Of a stretch of DNA of 64,000 bases, positions 43,901-51,729 are shown piece after piece. Below the pieces are notes generated by a model. It saw only the letters and a list, made by a program, of their open reading frames with translations. It did not search any database and was not told the origin of the DNA. A program made the position numbers and the translations under genes. This stretch comes from Argopecten irradians (Eukaryota; Mollusca; Bivalvia; Pectinida; Pectinidae), in contig NC_091144.1 in the NCBI RefSeq assembly GCF_041381155.1, positions 31,304,980 to 31,368,979 on the forward strand, in the 5' to 3' direction. Position 1 is the stretch's first letter; each line of letters opens with the position of its first letter.

Positions 43901-46550
43901 ATTTTGTATTTATTTGGTTTGTATATATAAAGGTCAATACATCTACATACCATTTATTCGAGGTACATTGTACATATATACACATGCTTTCGGGTAAATA
44001 ATTACTCGATCATGTTTACATAAAACATACATTTAAAGATGCTCCGGATCCACTGCTGACAGAGCTTAAACAATGTTCATCATTTAACAATAATTGGTGT
44101 TTAATCGAGTATTATATATGTCTAATTAACACAAAAAAAAATGAAATAATTTATATTGCTTTTGGTGCATGCGCAATCAATACTTCAAATCTGATTTTTT
44201 TTGTTGTTGTTGTATTTATTGTTTGTATAGGTTTGTATACGTCTAATTAACACAAAAATCAAATGAAATAATTTATTTTGCTTTTGGTGCATGCGCAATC
44301 AATACTTCATTTCATATAGGACATATAGTGCCATGGAATTTTTTCTGGATGCAATTAATTACATTTAATATGTTTGTCTTGAAATAAAATTAGAAGCTCA
44401 AACTTCAATGGGGTAATGGTGTAAAGTAAGTAACTTTTGTAACTGAAGAAAAATACTAATCTGTCTGCTCCTGTTTTTGATAGCGAAAAAATGTCATTTG
44501 TCATCGGTGGAGCATCTTTAAGTCTACACACAAATAAGGTTTCATTAAGCTCGCTGTTGAGTGATGTCAACTAGAAAAATAATGTAGAAATATGATATAA
44601 TACAGTATACACATATTATAATTATTTGACAATTTTTTATGGGCAAGTCAAATTTCCAGTCAGGCACAGATGGTAAGTTTTTGTTGTCACCTGCCTGACA
44701 GGCAAGTCCTTACAAAAGTTAATATCAAACCCTAGGTCCTGTGTTTTAATTGTACATAGTGATATAGCCTTCTAGCTTTGTGCTAGAGGGAATTTCCCTT
44801 TAGCTCAGTCGTTAGATTGGTGGATCTTTAAAGTTTCATCTACATTATGTATTCAAATTCAAGAAGAAATTTGCTGGCTAAGTTATGGTCAAGCAATTGT
44901 AAAGTGTAAACCAGCTGTAAATAGAAATGTTTCCACACGTCATACTCATAGCACAGGGCCTTGTTCCTTAAGGTGAGATATAAGATATAGGTCACTTCTA
45001 TTTACATGCATTACATTGTATACTTTATGTACATGTATTAAACGGACGTGACCTATCTTATAAGAGCACGTAGAGCGAAGCTCTACTAACCATAACACGT
45101 GTGTGAGCATATAGATCCCAATCTACAATTCATTAACTTTGTATTTTGAAATCGTATCCCGCTGGAAAAGTCTCGCGTCTCCATGCAGGCTGCCATGTTT
45201 TAGTTCTCATTATCAGCCCAATGAGATTTGAAATTTTCTGTATAGAAAAAACATGTTATCAGGATACACTTTGAATTTACTGTAAGTAGTTTTAGATCAC
45301 TTCCCAAAGACAAGAACTACACAATAAATGTACTGGATAAATGATATACTCTTGCGTGTTTTCAAGCGTATGGCCCTGTCAGCCGTGACGTCACGACGTC
45401 TTTGTTGCCATAGATGATGGCACATATTCATGCGTATTTTGCTACATGGCATATTGCCAAGTTTTCCGCCTTTTACAGCTAAAAGTAAATTGAACTATTC
45501 CAGTATATGACCTGTTATATGACGACTGCCAACATATTGCTGGATAGCTGTGATGACGTAGCTCTGAACGACAGACAAAATATTTCTGACAGATGTTCGT
45601 CGTGGGAACGGAGTGGAGGCAGGGTATGATTATTCGTTCTGGACATAAAACAGCAAAACATCCATCAATAGTCTAAAAGTGTTTATGAATTGCATAATAA
45701 AAGTCAATGATCAGACAACAAGTTTAAACAATCTTGCTCTGAGGTTATACCTAACTATCAGTGTTCAATCTACGATTATTTTTCGTGGGTCATTTTCAAT
45801 GGTTTTTATGAAAAACAATGGGTCCCAGAGTGTCATAGATACCCATTCCCAGAAATTTCATGGGTCCTTTTAAAATTCTATGAGTCCAGGACTCGGAATG
45901 CGCACATAGATTTATCACTGAACTATATTTACATTTTATTACATGTAGCTGCGCTCTTCTGAGGCTTTGCCTAAATTCATATTATCTCATCATAAGGAAC
46001 ACCTGTAGACACCCGCACTAGACACACACATCCCTATGCATACAGACACATCGCAGCCACAAAGGATACATTTAAGTATTCCTTCTACCCATACACCATC
46101 AAACACTGGAATCTCCTCCCTGTGGCAACAGTACAAAACACCACACTGGAGGGCTTCAAGGCAAACATAAATAACGTAGCACTTGAAGCCCCCACCCACA
46201 AATAAACGCCTCATTTTTATCATGTTTTCAACCTATGTACTTTTATCTATTCCAGCACCAGAAAAAAATGTACTGTATATAACCCCCTCCCCCACGCCAC
46301 TGAGCCGTATCACCTCACCTATAATCGTCACTATTGACGGATGGTGACAAACTAAAGAAGAAGAGGTCCTGTGCTCATAGTAAACAACAGCGACTGTATT
46401 AAAATTAGGTCTGTGGACCAGTTGCACATCAAAACATCAGTCACACAGACTTTATTATGATCATACCTTCAGAATACGGTCATCTAAGCCCATTTCATGA
46501 AATCCAATCTCTTTTTCTTCAATTTCATCGTCCAACCCATCCTTATCCAT
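28912..46550 (-). CDS. DDX56: DDX56, DEAD-box ATP-dependent RNA helicase (complete gene, 16 coding exons)
   Basis: ATP-dependent RNA helicase of the DDX56/Dbp9 group, a nucleolar factor for large-subunit ribosome assembly. Joining the 16 exons listed separately gives 1,680 nt, or 559 residues plus stop; every intron is GT-AG and every split codon closes. Human DDX56 is about 547 residues. Motifs in order: Q motif GWSKPTPIQ (34-42), motif I ARTGSGKT (59-66), Ia PSKEL (96-100), Ib TPTR (147-150), II DEAD (172-175), III SAT (203-205), IV FVNSV (269-273), V SRGID (347-351), [10 protein letters not shown] (372-379). A Lys/Arg-rich insert at about 327-345 lies between the second RecA-fold core and motif V, as in DDX56. 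The tail ends KKKKRKK, fitting nucleolar targeting. No frameshift is present. Introns take up about 90% of the 17.6-kb locus and hold most of its repeats. Confidence 0.97.
29035..29096. mobile_element. Transposon end (TACCGTATT type), left of DDX56 exon 15
   Basis: Reads TACCGTATTCATCGTAATTA, then CCCTCCCCCTTTAAGCGCC and CTCCCCTTTTCTGG. It pairs in inverted orientation with 30522-30585 at roughly 80% identity. Lies in DDX56 intron 15, 49 nt from the exon 16 acceptor. No matching target duplication is seen on the outer flanks. Confidence 0.75.
30021..30127 (-). CDS. DDX56: DDX56 exon 15 (residues 500-535)
   Basis: Acceptor TTTCAG, donor GTAAGA. Encodes [13 protein letters not shown] and a Ser/Arg/Lys-rich tail. 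It sits between inverted transposon ends at 29035-29096 and 30522-30585. Confidence 0.93.
30522..30585. mobile_element. Transposon end (TACCGTATT type), right of DDX56 exon 15
   Basis: Reads CTTTTTCTCCAGAAG, GGCACTTATAGGGGAGGGCG and ends ATACGGTA, the inverted partner of 29035-29096. Lies in intron 14. The pair either belongs to one 1.55-kb element enclosing exon 15 or to two separate insertions. Confidence 0.75.
30787..30892 (-). CDS. DDX56: DDX56 exon 14 (residues 465-499 plus one base)
   Basis: Acceptor TTTTAG, donor GTAAGA. Encodes [15 protein letters not shown] and NVPEYL, the conserved DDX56 C-terminal signature. Confidence 0.96.
31075..31164 (-). CDS. DDX56: DDX56 exon 13 (residues 435-464)
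   Basis: Acceptor TTGCAG, donor GTGAAG, phase 0. Encodes [20 protein letters not shown], a likely helical segment conserved in the family. Confidence 0.95.
31662..31782. mobile_element. Foldback MITE in DDX56 intron 12
   Basis: AGGATCTTACATGAGTGGC...GAAATTTATCAAG (31662-31703) pairs imperfectly with TTGATAAATTTCATATCAC...GTGTAAGATTCT (31742-31781). No ORF. Confidence 0.8.
31945..32037. mobile_element. Foldback with ~40-bp arms in DDX56 intron 12
   Basis: ATAGAAAAAACAAAAC...GATCGATCTC (31945-31984) pairs with GAGATCGATCACAG...TTTTTTCTAT (31998-32037) around a 13-base loop. A strong hairpin in DNA or pre-mRNA. Confidence 0.85.
32252..32325 (-). CDS. DDX56: DDX56 exon 12 (residues 410-434)
   Basis: Acceptor TTTCAG, donor GTATAG. 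Encodes [18 protein letters not shown], matching the DDX56-specific region after the helicase core. Confidence 0.95.
32464..32737. mobile_element. GATGCTCC MITE, copy lacking one terminus (DDX56 intron 11)
   Basis: Begins inside the element at AAAAACAGGAGCAGACG and ends TCAGCGGTGGAGCATCTTTA. Same orientation as the copy at 40125 and opposite to that at 44034. Confidence 0.85.
32815..33045. mobile_element. Relative of the 47.0-kb Mutator-like MITE (internal part)
   Basis: TTTGATGTACATCAAA, TGGTTGACTG(C/T)GTG, TCTGTA(A/G)TCTTCAAAGGAA and TTCACTATGA(T/A)ATA are shared in order with 47110-47275. The outer TIRs are reduced to CATCCCTGGACTA and TAATCCAGGG. It lies in DDX56 intron 11, left of exon 11. 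Confidence 0.7.
33145..33368 (-). CDS. DDX56: DDX56 exon 11 (residues 335-409 plus one base)
   Basis: Acceptor TTTTAG, donor CTCAG|GTATCA. Encodes the rest of the basic insert ([11 protein letters not shown]), motif V (SRGIDF), NVVNFDFPE and motif VI (HRVGRTAR), which contributes arginine residues to ATP hydrolysis. Confidence 0.97.
33997..34095 (-). CDS. DDX56: DDX56 exon 10 (residues 302-334 plus two bases)
   Basis: Acceptor CTGTAG, donor AA|GTGGGT. Encodes [16 protein letters not shown], then the start of the family-specific basic insert (GSGKAKK). Confidence 0.93.
34367..34384. repeat. Poly-C run of 18
   Basis: Uninterrupted cytosines in DDX56 intron 9 (poly-G in the transcript strand). 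Length may be unreliable in the assembly. Confidence 0.9.
34590..34996. mobile_element. TA-flanked MITE (AAGGCCCACTAAC type) in DDX56 intron 9
   Basis: The termini TTTAAAGGCCCACTAACTTTC and GAAAGGTAGTAGACCTTTAA are inverted repeats of about 20 bp with two or three mismatches, next to TA on both sides. A degraded relative of the right half is at 56090-56250. About 405 bp, no ORF. Confidence 0.8.
35016..35087 (-). CDS. DDX56: DDX56 exon 9 (residues 278-301 plus two bases)
   Basis: Acceptor TTTCAG, donor AG|GTAATT. Encodes [25 protein letters not shown] starts about 20 nt inside the following intron. Confidence 0.95.
35332..35436 (-). CDS. DDX56: DDX56 exon 8 (residues 243-277 plus two bases)
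   Basis: Acceptor TTTCAG, donor AA|GTAAGA. Encodes [18 protein letters not shown] and [10 protein letters not shown], motif IV of the second RecA domain. Confidence 0.95.
35773..35837 (-). CDS. DDX56: DDX56 exon 7 (residues 222-242 plus two bases)
   Basis: Acceptor TGATAG, donor AA|GTAAGT. Encodes [20 protein letters not shown], the linker leading into the second RecA domain and typical of DDX56. Confidence 0.93.
36261..36351 (-). CDS. DDX56: DDX56 exon 6 (residues 191-221)
   Basis: Acceptor TTGTAG, donor GCG|GTAGGT. Encodes [17 protein letters not shown]; the SAT motif III couples ATP hydrolysis to unwinding. Confidence 0.95.
38655..38710. repeat. GGAC/GAC-rich microsatellite
   Basis: Irregular GGAC and GAC units between the 157-bp array and the terminal hairpin. 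The same kind of tract precedes the ends near 28430 and 23340. Confidence 0.85.
38724..38753. repeat. Terminal hairpin of the 157-bp-array element
   Basis: AGCTCACC-GGCCC, loop TTC, GGGCC-A-GGTGAGCT: 13 paired bases with one bulge, followed by AAAAA, so the end reads CTAA. Confidence 0.85.
38841..39011 (-). CDS. DDX56: DDX56 exon 5 (residues 134-190 plus two bases)
   Basis: Acceptor CACAG, donor GG|GTAAAT. Encodes motif Ib (TPTR) and the DEAD box in [16 protein letters not shown]. The 157-bp satellite array lies about 85 bp beyond its donor, in intron 5. Confidence 0.97.
39445..39518 (-). CDS. DDX56: DDX56 exon 4 (residues 110-133 plus two bases)
   Basis: Encodes [16 protein letters not shown]...PAQ. 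The acceptor is an AAG (TTTTTCGGAAG). The nearby CAG alternative would break the frame, so the AAG site is the one that fits. Donor AA|GTAAGT. Confidence 0.88.
39803..39975. mobile_element. Foldback MITE copy (GTAGGTAT type) in DDX56 intron 3
   Basis: AACAGAGTTTGCTCTCTTGC, then GGTAGGTATC, and the inverted AATACC...AGATAACTCTGTAATG match the ends of the better-preserved copy at 61200-61386. A TGACGTCA word is inside. Confidence 0.6.
40012..40092 (-). CDS. DDX56: DDX56 exon 3 (residues 83-109)
   Basis: Acceptor GAACAG, donor GTAAGT, phase 0. Encodes [18 protein letters not shown] and on to NIT, including motif Ia as PSKEL instead of the commoner PTREL. A MITE begins only about 33 nt upstream of the acceptor. 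Confidence 0.95.
40125..40503. mobile_element. GATGCTCC MITE in DDX56 intron 2
   Basis: Termini AAAGATGCTCCATCGCTGAC and GTCGGCGGTGGAGCAACTTTA; interior with CAGTTACAAAAGTTACTTAC and TAATTAATTGCATCCC. It begins 33 nt upstream of the exon 3 acceptor, so it overlaps the expected branch-point zone of intron 2. Opposite orientation to the copy in intron 1. Confidence 0.85.
41376..41400. repeat. Poly-T run of 25
   Basis: Uninterrupted T in DDX56 intron 2; on the gene strand this is poly-A, so it could be the tail of an inserted retroelement or a simple expansion. Confidence 0.85.
41853..41883. repeat. Terminal hairpin of another element of the AGCTCACC family
   Basis: AGCTCACCTGAGCT pairs with AGCTTACTTGAGCT (11 of 14), followed by AATAA. 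The preceding CCACAGACGACACACC-ATAGACGGAGC is a degraded tail. The left end of this element is not clear (perhaps near 41240). Confidence 0.6.
42411..42477. repeat. 31-bp tandem duplication
   Basis: AT(T/C)GCCAAAATTTAATTTG, then TTAAATTTAAAC, occurs twice in tandem, followed by ATCGCC. In DDX56 intron 2. Confidence 0.9.
42741..42902 (-). CDS. DDX56: DDX56 exon 2 (residues 29-82)
   Basis: Acceptor TTTCAG, donor GTAAGT, phase 0 on both sides. Encodes the Q motif (GWSKPTPIQ) and Walker A motif I (ARTGSGKT), the ATP-binding core. It is bracketed by inverted copies of the GATGCTCC MITE in introns 1 and 2. Confidence 0.97.
43499..43524. repeat. TA microsatellite
   Basis: About 12 uninterrupted TA units in DDX56 intron 1. 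Confidence 0.85.
44034..44520. mobile_element. GATGCTCC MITE with internal duplication, DDX56 intron 1
   Basis: TA-AAGATGCTCCGG...GGAGCATCTT-TA termini. Compared with the copy at 40125 it is inverted and holds an extra ~100 bp in which TGCTTTTGGTGCATGCGCAA occurs twice. Strong matches include CTGCTCCTGTTTTTGATAG and GTAAAGTAAGTAACTTTTG. Confidence 0.88.
46014..46205 (+). pseudogene. 3' fragment of a non-LTR retrotransposon (LINE) reverse-transcriptase ORF
   Basis: An open frame ends at TAA 46203-46205 and reads [33 protein letters not shown] and TLEGFKANI. The pattern of aromatic residues, I-x-x-W-N-x-L-P and F-K near the C-terminus is the typical tail of LINE ORF2 proteins after the reverse-transcriptase domain. 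The catalytic part is absent, so this is a 5'-truncated dead copy. A 3' UTR-like stretch ends in a purine-rich ACTAAAGAAGAAGAGG near 46370. It lies antisense to DDX56 in intron 1. Confidence 0.7.
46467..46550 (-). CDS. DDX56: DDX56 coding exon 1 (residues 1-28)
   Basis: The start codon at 46550-46548 is the first ATG after the ETS-like upstream region. The peptide opens [14 protein letters not shown], an acidic leader, then [13 protein letters not shown], the conserved DDX56 lead-in. Donor GTATGA; phase 0. Confidence 0.95.
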
Positions 46551-46700
46551 TTTTCACAACATGCGTTTCCCAAAACCGGAAATCCAAAATACAATCTAAT
46601 TGAATAGTATAAACGCGGACGGGACCTGTTTTCCGGAAATGCTTTAGTTGGGTCCTTTTTCGTTCATTCGAAACAACCGGTTCGACCGTTGGTTAAAGTC
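46551..46700 (-). promoter_or_regulatory. Probable DDX56 promoter with two ETS-type sites
   Basis: ACCGGAAAT at 46575-46583 and the palindromic TTCCGGAA at 46631-46638 lie 25-90 bp upstream of the DDX56 start codon. There is no TATA box in the expected place. CCGGAA ETS sites are common in housekeeping and ribosome-biogenesis promoters. TSS not determinable from sequence. Confidence 0.5.
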
Positions 46701-47018
46701 ATTATTTCAAATATAAATCCTGTCGGACCTGCAGTTTTTTTTATACAGGCCTGTGAGGGCTTTGTCAAGGCTCGTCTGAAAACAACATAAAATCGCCAGG
46801 TCCGTCTTTAATTAATAAACGAACAACTAGGTCCAACCAGTCAAACCGTAAAATCGAAAACCGCCCAAGTTTGATGAGTCAGCTTTTATCCATACCATTT
46901 TTTAAAGAAAATTGGAATCTATCTTTTTCAGAAATACCACACAAGACTCCTACAGATACCAATAGATAAATAAAGAAGTGGAAAAGAAGAAAAATCAAGC
47001 ACCAGAAACATATATGGA

Positions 47019-47324
47019 CATCCTCGATATTCCAGGGGTTCCGATCACTAACAATCTCTACACCCATGGACTAACTCATAGTAAAACAGGAGGCAACAGA
47101 ATAGAACAGGTAATTAAGTCATTTGATGTACATCAAAGAGGTACATTGTGGTTGACTGTGTGGCTTTGATGTTAGGCGTCGCTCTCTCTGTAGTCTTCAA
47201 AGGAAATCTTTGCTGGTCTGTGATTGGTCAAATCTTTTCCGTTGAACTGCCTTCAATTTCACTATGAAATAGTCCATGGATGTAGAGATCGCAAGTAATT
47301 GGAACCCCTGGAGTTTCGAGGATG
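47019..47324. mobile_element. Mutator-like MITE (CATCCTCGATAC family), 306 bp, with 9-bp TSD
   Basis: Ends CATCCTCGATATTCCAGGGG and CCCCTGGAGTTTCGAGGATG, flanked by exact ATATATGGA at 47010-47018 and 47325-47333. No transposase frame. Interior related to 32815-33045. The right duplication coincides with the first bases of the neighbouring foldback, so this MITE inserted at its edge. Confidence 0.88.
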
Positions 47325-47470
47325 ATATATGGATTGAATTTGAATGTATTTTTCTAATTTTCATAGCGGCTATGCGTTAGCGCTCCTCAGAAGATTATAG
47401 ATAGCTTCTGCTATTCATACATGTAGCCGCTATGAAAATTATAAAAAAAAAATACATTCAATCCATATAT
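47325..47470. mobile_element. Foldback with ~48-bp arms
   Basis: ATATATGGATTGAATTTGAA...CATAGCGGCTAT on the left pairs with AGCCGCTATG...TTCAATCCATATAT on the right; the loop holds AGCGCTCCTCAG. The left edge was duplicated by the adjacent MITE. Confidence 0.85.
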
Positions 47471-47682
47471 TTATATTATAATGATATATGAAAATAAAAA
47501 TTATTTAAAGGTTTTTTTATATTATATTTAAGATAATGACACCCATATACGACGAGAAACAAGATTAGTGGAACAGCTCTGAGATGACAAAGTCGTTCCA
47601 CAACGTCGCGTTTTCAAGCTACCGCTTTCTGATCGACCTCGATCGACCTTTTTTTGCAAATGACAAACGATAAACAAGAAAT

Positions 47683-48730
47683 ATAGTTAATCAAATAATA
47701 TTTGATTGACTGAGGTTTCAGTCCCGTTGAAGTCTCGTTTCGACAAAGATCAAAGAAGTTATGAGATTTTCAAATACAATTTATCAATATCTGTAGCAAG
47801 TGGCCAGTTGCAAATTTTGTCAAAAAAATACAGTTCTAACTTTAGCAGATTTTTTTTATACGGGGATTTTAAGAAATGGCCCATTTGGCGGCCATTTTGA
47901 AATTGTGTCTTTTTTCGCTTCAAGTAGAGCCACAGTTTTACCATTTTTTACTGAAATTGTTTTTACTTAAATCATCACTGCACCAGCATTTTTAGCTGTA
48001 TTGAGTTAATTTTTGCTGTAAATCTTTACTTTGTTCGTGATAATTAATATATTGAGCATTAATGTATGAAATGATTCACTTTTTTCACTTTAATTTTACA
48101 TTTAATGGTAATTTGAGCACTTTTAATTTTTACTCTAAAAATACAGAAAAATAACAAATATTCAAGTGGGGCAAAAAAGTAAGCACACGGACCCCCCATT
48201 TTCTGCCTGATTCTGAAAGAACAACCTTTTTCCTATTGATATGCAAAATATTAACGTAAGTTTAATACCAGAACTTTTTCTATAAAGGGTAAGATTTGGC
48301 AAAAAATGGCTGAAAATGGTGCATTTTGTAGCTCAAAATTAAGGGGTAGGGGTAGCATATCTTGTTATTCTGAGAAAAAAATATCAGTCTTTTGTTCAAA
48401 ACTGGTATATTTTAAAAGCAGACTACTGGAAAATAAATTCTACAAACATAAATACATATCAAACACCTCATTAGGAAATTATGGCTTTAATATCTTGTGT
48501 ATATGGTCAAAACAGCAAAATTCCCATAAAATCCAATATTTTGTCAACTAGGTATCTTTGAGTGACAGTAGCTCAAAAACGAGCACACGGACATATGTTT
48601 TTTCTTTCATTTTCTTTCATGGTATGAACTCCTCTTTCCAAAAATCTATATGAGAAAAAAAGTTTAATACAAGAAAATTTTGACTTCTCAGAGGAGTACA
48701 TAGTTAATCAAATAATATTTGATTGACTGA
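47683..48730. mobile_element. ~1-kb segment bracketed by a perfect 31-bp direct repeat
   Basis: The 31 bases at 47683-47713 (ATAGTTAATCAAATAATATT...GACTGA) recur exactly at 48700-48730. The repeat contains the palindrome AATCAAAT-AAT-ATTTGATT. The 986 bp between have no long ORF but hold two AAGCACACGGACC / GAGCACACGGACA-like words. The type of element is not recognised. Confidence 0.6.
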
Positions 48731-48869
48731 CTGATGTTTACCACAGGGGGCAAACTCAATGAAAATGGATGTTGTCATACATTTTTTTGCATTTGGTGGC
48801 TGGACTGATGAGTATATATGACAGTCTTGTGATTTTTTTCGAAAAATGCGAGATTTGAAAAATTATTTT

Positions 48870-48918
48870 AAAAATCGGGATATTTACTATAAAACAGAGA
48901 GTAAATATCCCGATTTTT
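48870..48918. repeat. Hairpin with 19-bp perfect arms
   Basis: AAAAATCGGGATATTTACT at 48870-48888 pairs with 48900-48918; loop of 11 bases. Confidence 0.85.
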
Positions 48919-49740
48919 TAAATACTGGTAAACATTAGTTGATTCTATATATCAAGAAACAACACATTAGATATTATACATTAAATATCGTGGGGGACTA
49001 TTTTTTATTGAAATGAAACTGGCGCATTGTTTGAAATCAGGTGATCGATGCACGAGAATCGTTGTATCCATAGTGTATCATTGACTACTTACAATGTACA
49101 TGTATGTATATATGTATACATATAAAGACTAGACACTCACGTCCAATAAAATGCCATTGACAAGGTGTCAGTTTTTGTTTGAAATCGAACGAGATTTGCC
49201 CATGGAGACTTGCCTTTGAATCACCTAAGTCAAAAACCGTTTTCTTGACACTTATTTCCCAGTTGACACTTACAAATATGTTCGGATAATATAAAAAAAA
49301 CGTGATCCATAGAACGACCTTCTTAATGATCTTCTTGTTATTCTAAGTGGGAGAAAAAACAATAATCAACACAAGTTTTTAAAATGATTTTTCTTATCAA
49401 AATGAATAACTGCTGACTAAATTGACCCGTGTCTCGAACTTTAGACATGGCTGAAGGGCCTAAGTGACCCTGGCTGTTAATTAATGGAACGTTAAAATAA
49501 TCAAATCCCAGTTACATCTCAGCTATTTTTTCATTTTTTTGTTTGTTTCGTTTTTGTTTTTTTGTTACAAGTGTTTTCTTATATTTCAGCAATTTGAGAA
49601 TATATTAAGTAAAAAAATCATGATTTTATTCTGTGATACATTATATAACCCACAGGGATCTGAGAATTAGTTACAGATTATATAATCATGGTCCCAACAG
49701 AGTGCCCTAAGACCATTTTTAGACGTTTAAGAGGTTTAGA
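48919..49740. other. No gene recognised
   Basis: AT-rich sequence; a CACAGGGATCTGAGAATTAG word near 49650 is shared with 6150. Nothing coding supported. Confidence 0.4.
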
Positions 49741-49955
49741 TTAAAAAACGATAAATATCATACTCTACATGGTACTATATACGAGAAAGAAATATTATCG
49801 CTCTTTCCAACGGTAGTAACCGTTTTTATGATGATGTACTAGAAATGTGTTTTTATAGCCGCTAAAGGTATAGGCGGGTTAGAAATTTGGAGTCTAAGGC
49901 TTTCCACCCTTCTCGTATATAGTACCATGTAGAGTATGATTTTTATCTTTTTTAA
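49741..49955. mobile_element. MITE with ~46-bp TIRs
   Basis: ATCATACTCTACATGGTACT...ACGAGAA on the left is the exact inverse of TTCTCGTATATAGTACC...GAGTATGAT on the right (49910-49955), with small differences only in the outermost A/T tract. 215 bp, no ORF. High arm identity suggests recent activity. Confidence 0.88.
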
Positions 49956-51729
49956 TTCGTCCATTGCTTGTCATCCGTCCGTCTTTTTTTCAGCACAAGT
50001 CACATTTTATTCACTGAAAATATATCAAGTGTATTTTGATAACTTTACTGTTATTTACTGATATGATATACCTTATATTTCAAGTAGTAAATATCGTTCA
50101 TTTTATCCGCTAAAGTGACGTACTTTTTTTAGCCTAGTTGGCGTTTTGCTGTTTTTGAAAATGATGCAGTTAACAGTTCGAACTTCGAGGGTAACGGTCA
50201 CATCCAAAGTTTTTGAAATGGTTTGTCGCTTCGTAAACGGATTGCGAAACATTGCAGCTTTGCTTTCCCTCTCTAATTATTTGGGTAAAACGGAAATACT
50301 ACCGAGATTCATGATACATCATTAACTAATTAATACCGTAACCATTTTTTTGCCGAATACTTTGGTTATTCGTACATTGTATATTGTTTCGTTTTTGTCT
50401 ATACATGTATTTTTACACACCCATTTGTTCTTGCATTGTCTTTGCGTGGAATGCTTTCTGAAGCAAAATGGAACCGAGGCAACCCCTACCAAGTAGACAA
50501 ATTACATCTCCATTTAAGTACCATTTAACGTTCCAGTGTTAAAGTAATTATGATTTAAAAATTTCGCAGTGACGATATACAAGAAACTGCATAAAACTGA
50601 ATGATATAAAGGTATCCGATGTAAACAAAAGGAAAAGCACACTGATCTATAAGCTACAAAAATACGTTAATACATAATAGACAGGATCACTGAAGGTATT
50701 TAGCTGATGGCGTTTACAGTTCTACATGCCCGTTCACTGATAGTTTCTCCACAGATTTTCAACTCATATTGAACTTTTATAAAAGACACTCGAGTTGAAT
50801 CTGAATATGTTTTCTGATTTGCTATATTTAAATAAACAAACAATAACTATTGAAAATGTGCTTAGAATACATCTTAAAAACAATAGCACAAATGATCATA
50901 TGCAAACAAATTATTAAAGCAAATCAGCCGACAACAAGAGGCCCAAGAGATATCGTGACGTCCACCATTGGATTTGCAAATCAGTCAATTTAAATGTGGG
51001 TCCAATATCTTTTGCGCTTCATGTTGAATCTGCCGATGTCCAGTTGGCATTCATACTCCCCTAATTGTCAACTAAATGCAATTTAATGCTTACATTTTCA
51101 TTTGATAACAATTGTATGATAACATACCAAGATATCTGCATCTATATTTAGAAAAAAATTAATATCGTCAATGACGAAACAGCCATTTTCTGTGATCGAT
51201 GACGTCACATAAAGATAAGCGGATAGCAGATCATGCACCCGGATGTCAAATCAAATACCCTTGGCAAGTATACATAGTGGGATTGCAGTGAAAAAGTAAA
51301 TACATGTATATATGAATGCTATAAAGCACAGTGGCTGTCAAATAATTTCAAGATAGCTAAATATCCATTACTTTGTACTCTTATCTGTCTCAAAAACGAG
51401 AATAAATAAATACAATCTTATGACGTTAATGAATATCAAAATATCTACAGTATATCAAGCAAGATATTCCATAATTGCATGTCTACATGGTAACGAACTT
51501 CAAGTTGTCGACTACCGTGCTTTAATTGGTGCATTATGCACAGCAAGGGTAAAGAGAAATATAGTACTTATAAAATTCTAGACAGGTCCATTAAGTACAT
51601 AATTTTATGTACAATGGACTTTATTAGAAATATTGATAATAATTTATATATGAAAACCAAAGATGACTACCAGTTGGCCATATTGTCAATGGATCGGTCT
51701 CAATATGAAATATAAATAACTGAGCTCAC
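49956..51729. other. No gene recognised; one foldback remnant
   Basis: 51037-51095 (CCAGTTGGCATTCATACT...ATGCTTA) is a diverged piece of the 4.25-kb foldback family. Near 50935, ACAACAAGAGGCCCAAGAGA resembles the opening of terminal-hairpin elements without a recognisable end. No exon supported. Confidence 0.45.

Noticed and set aside
44795-44825. tRNA-like A box (TAGCTCAGTCGTTAGA)
   Set aside because: No B box (GGTTCGA-type) or acceptor stem pairing follows at the right distance; at best a remnant of a tRNA-derived SINE or chance.
45375-45400. CRE-like TGACGTCA near 45385 as a DDX56 regulatory site
   Set aside because: It is inside intron 1 in repeat-like sequence, and TGACGTCA words occur several times across the window; no specific support.
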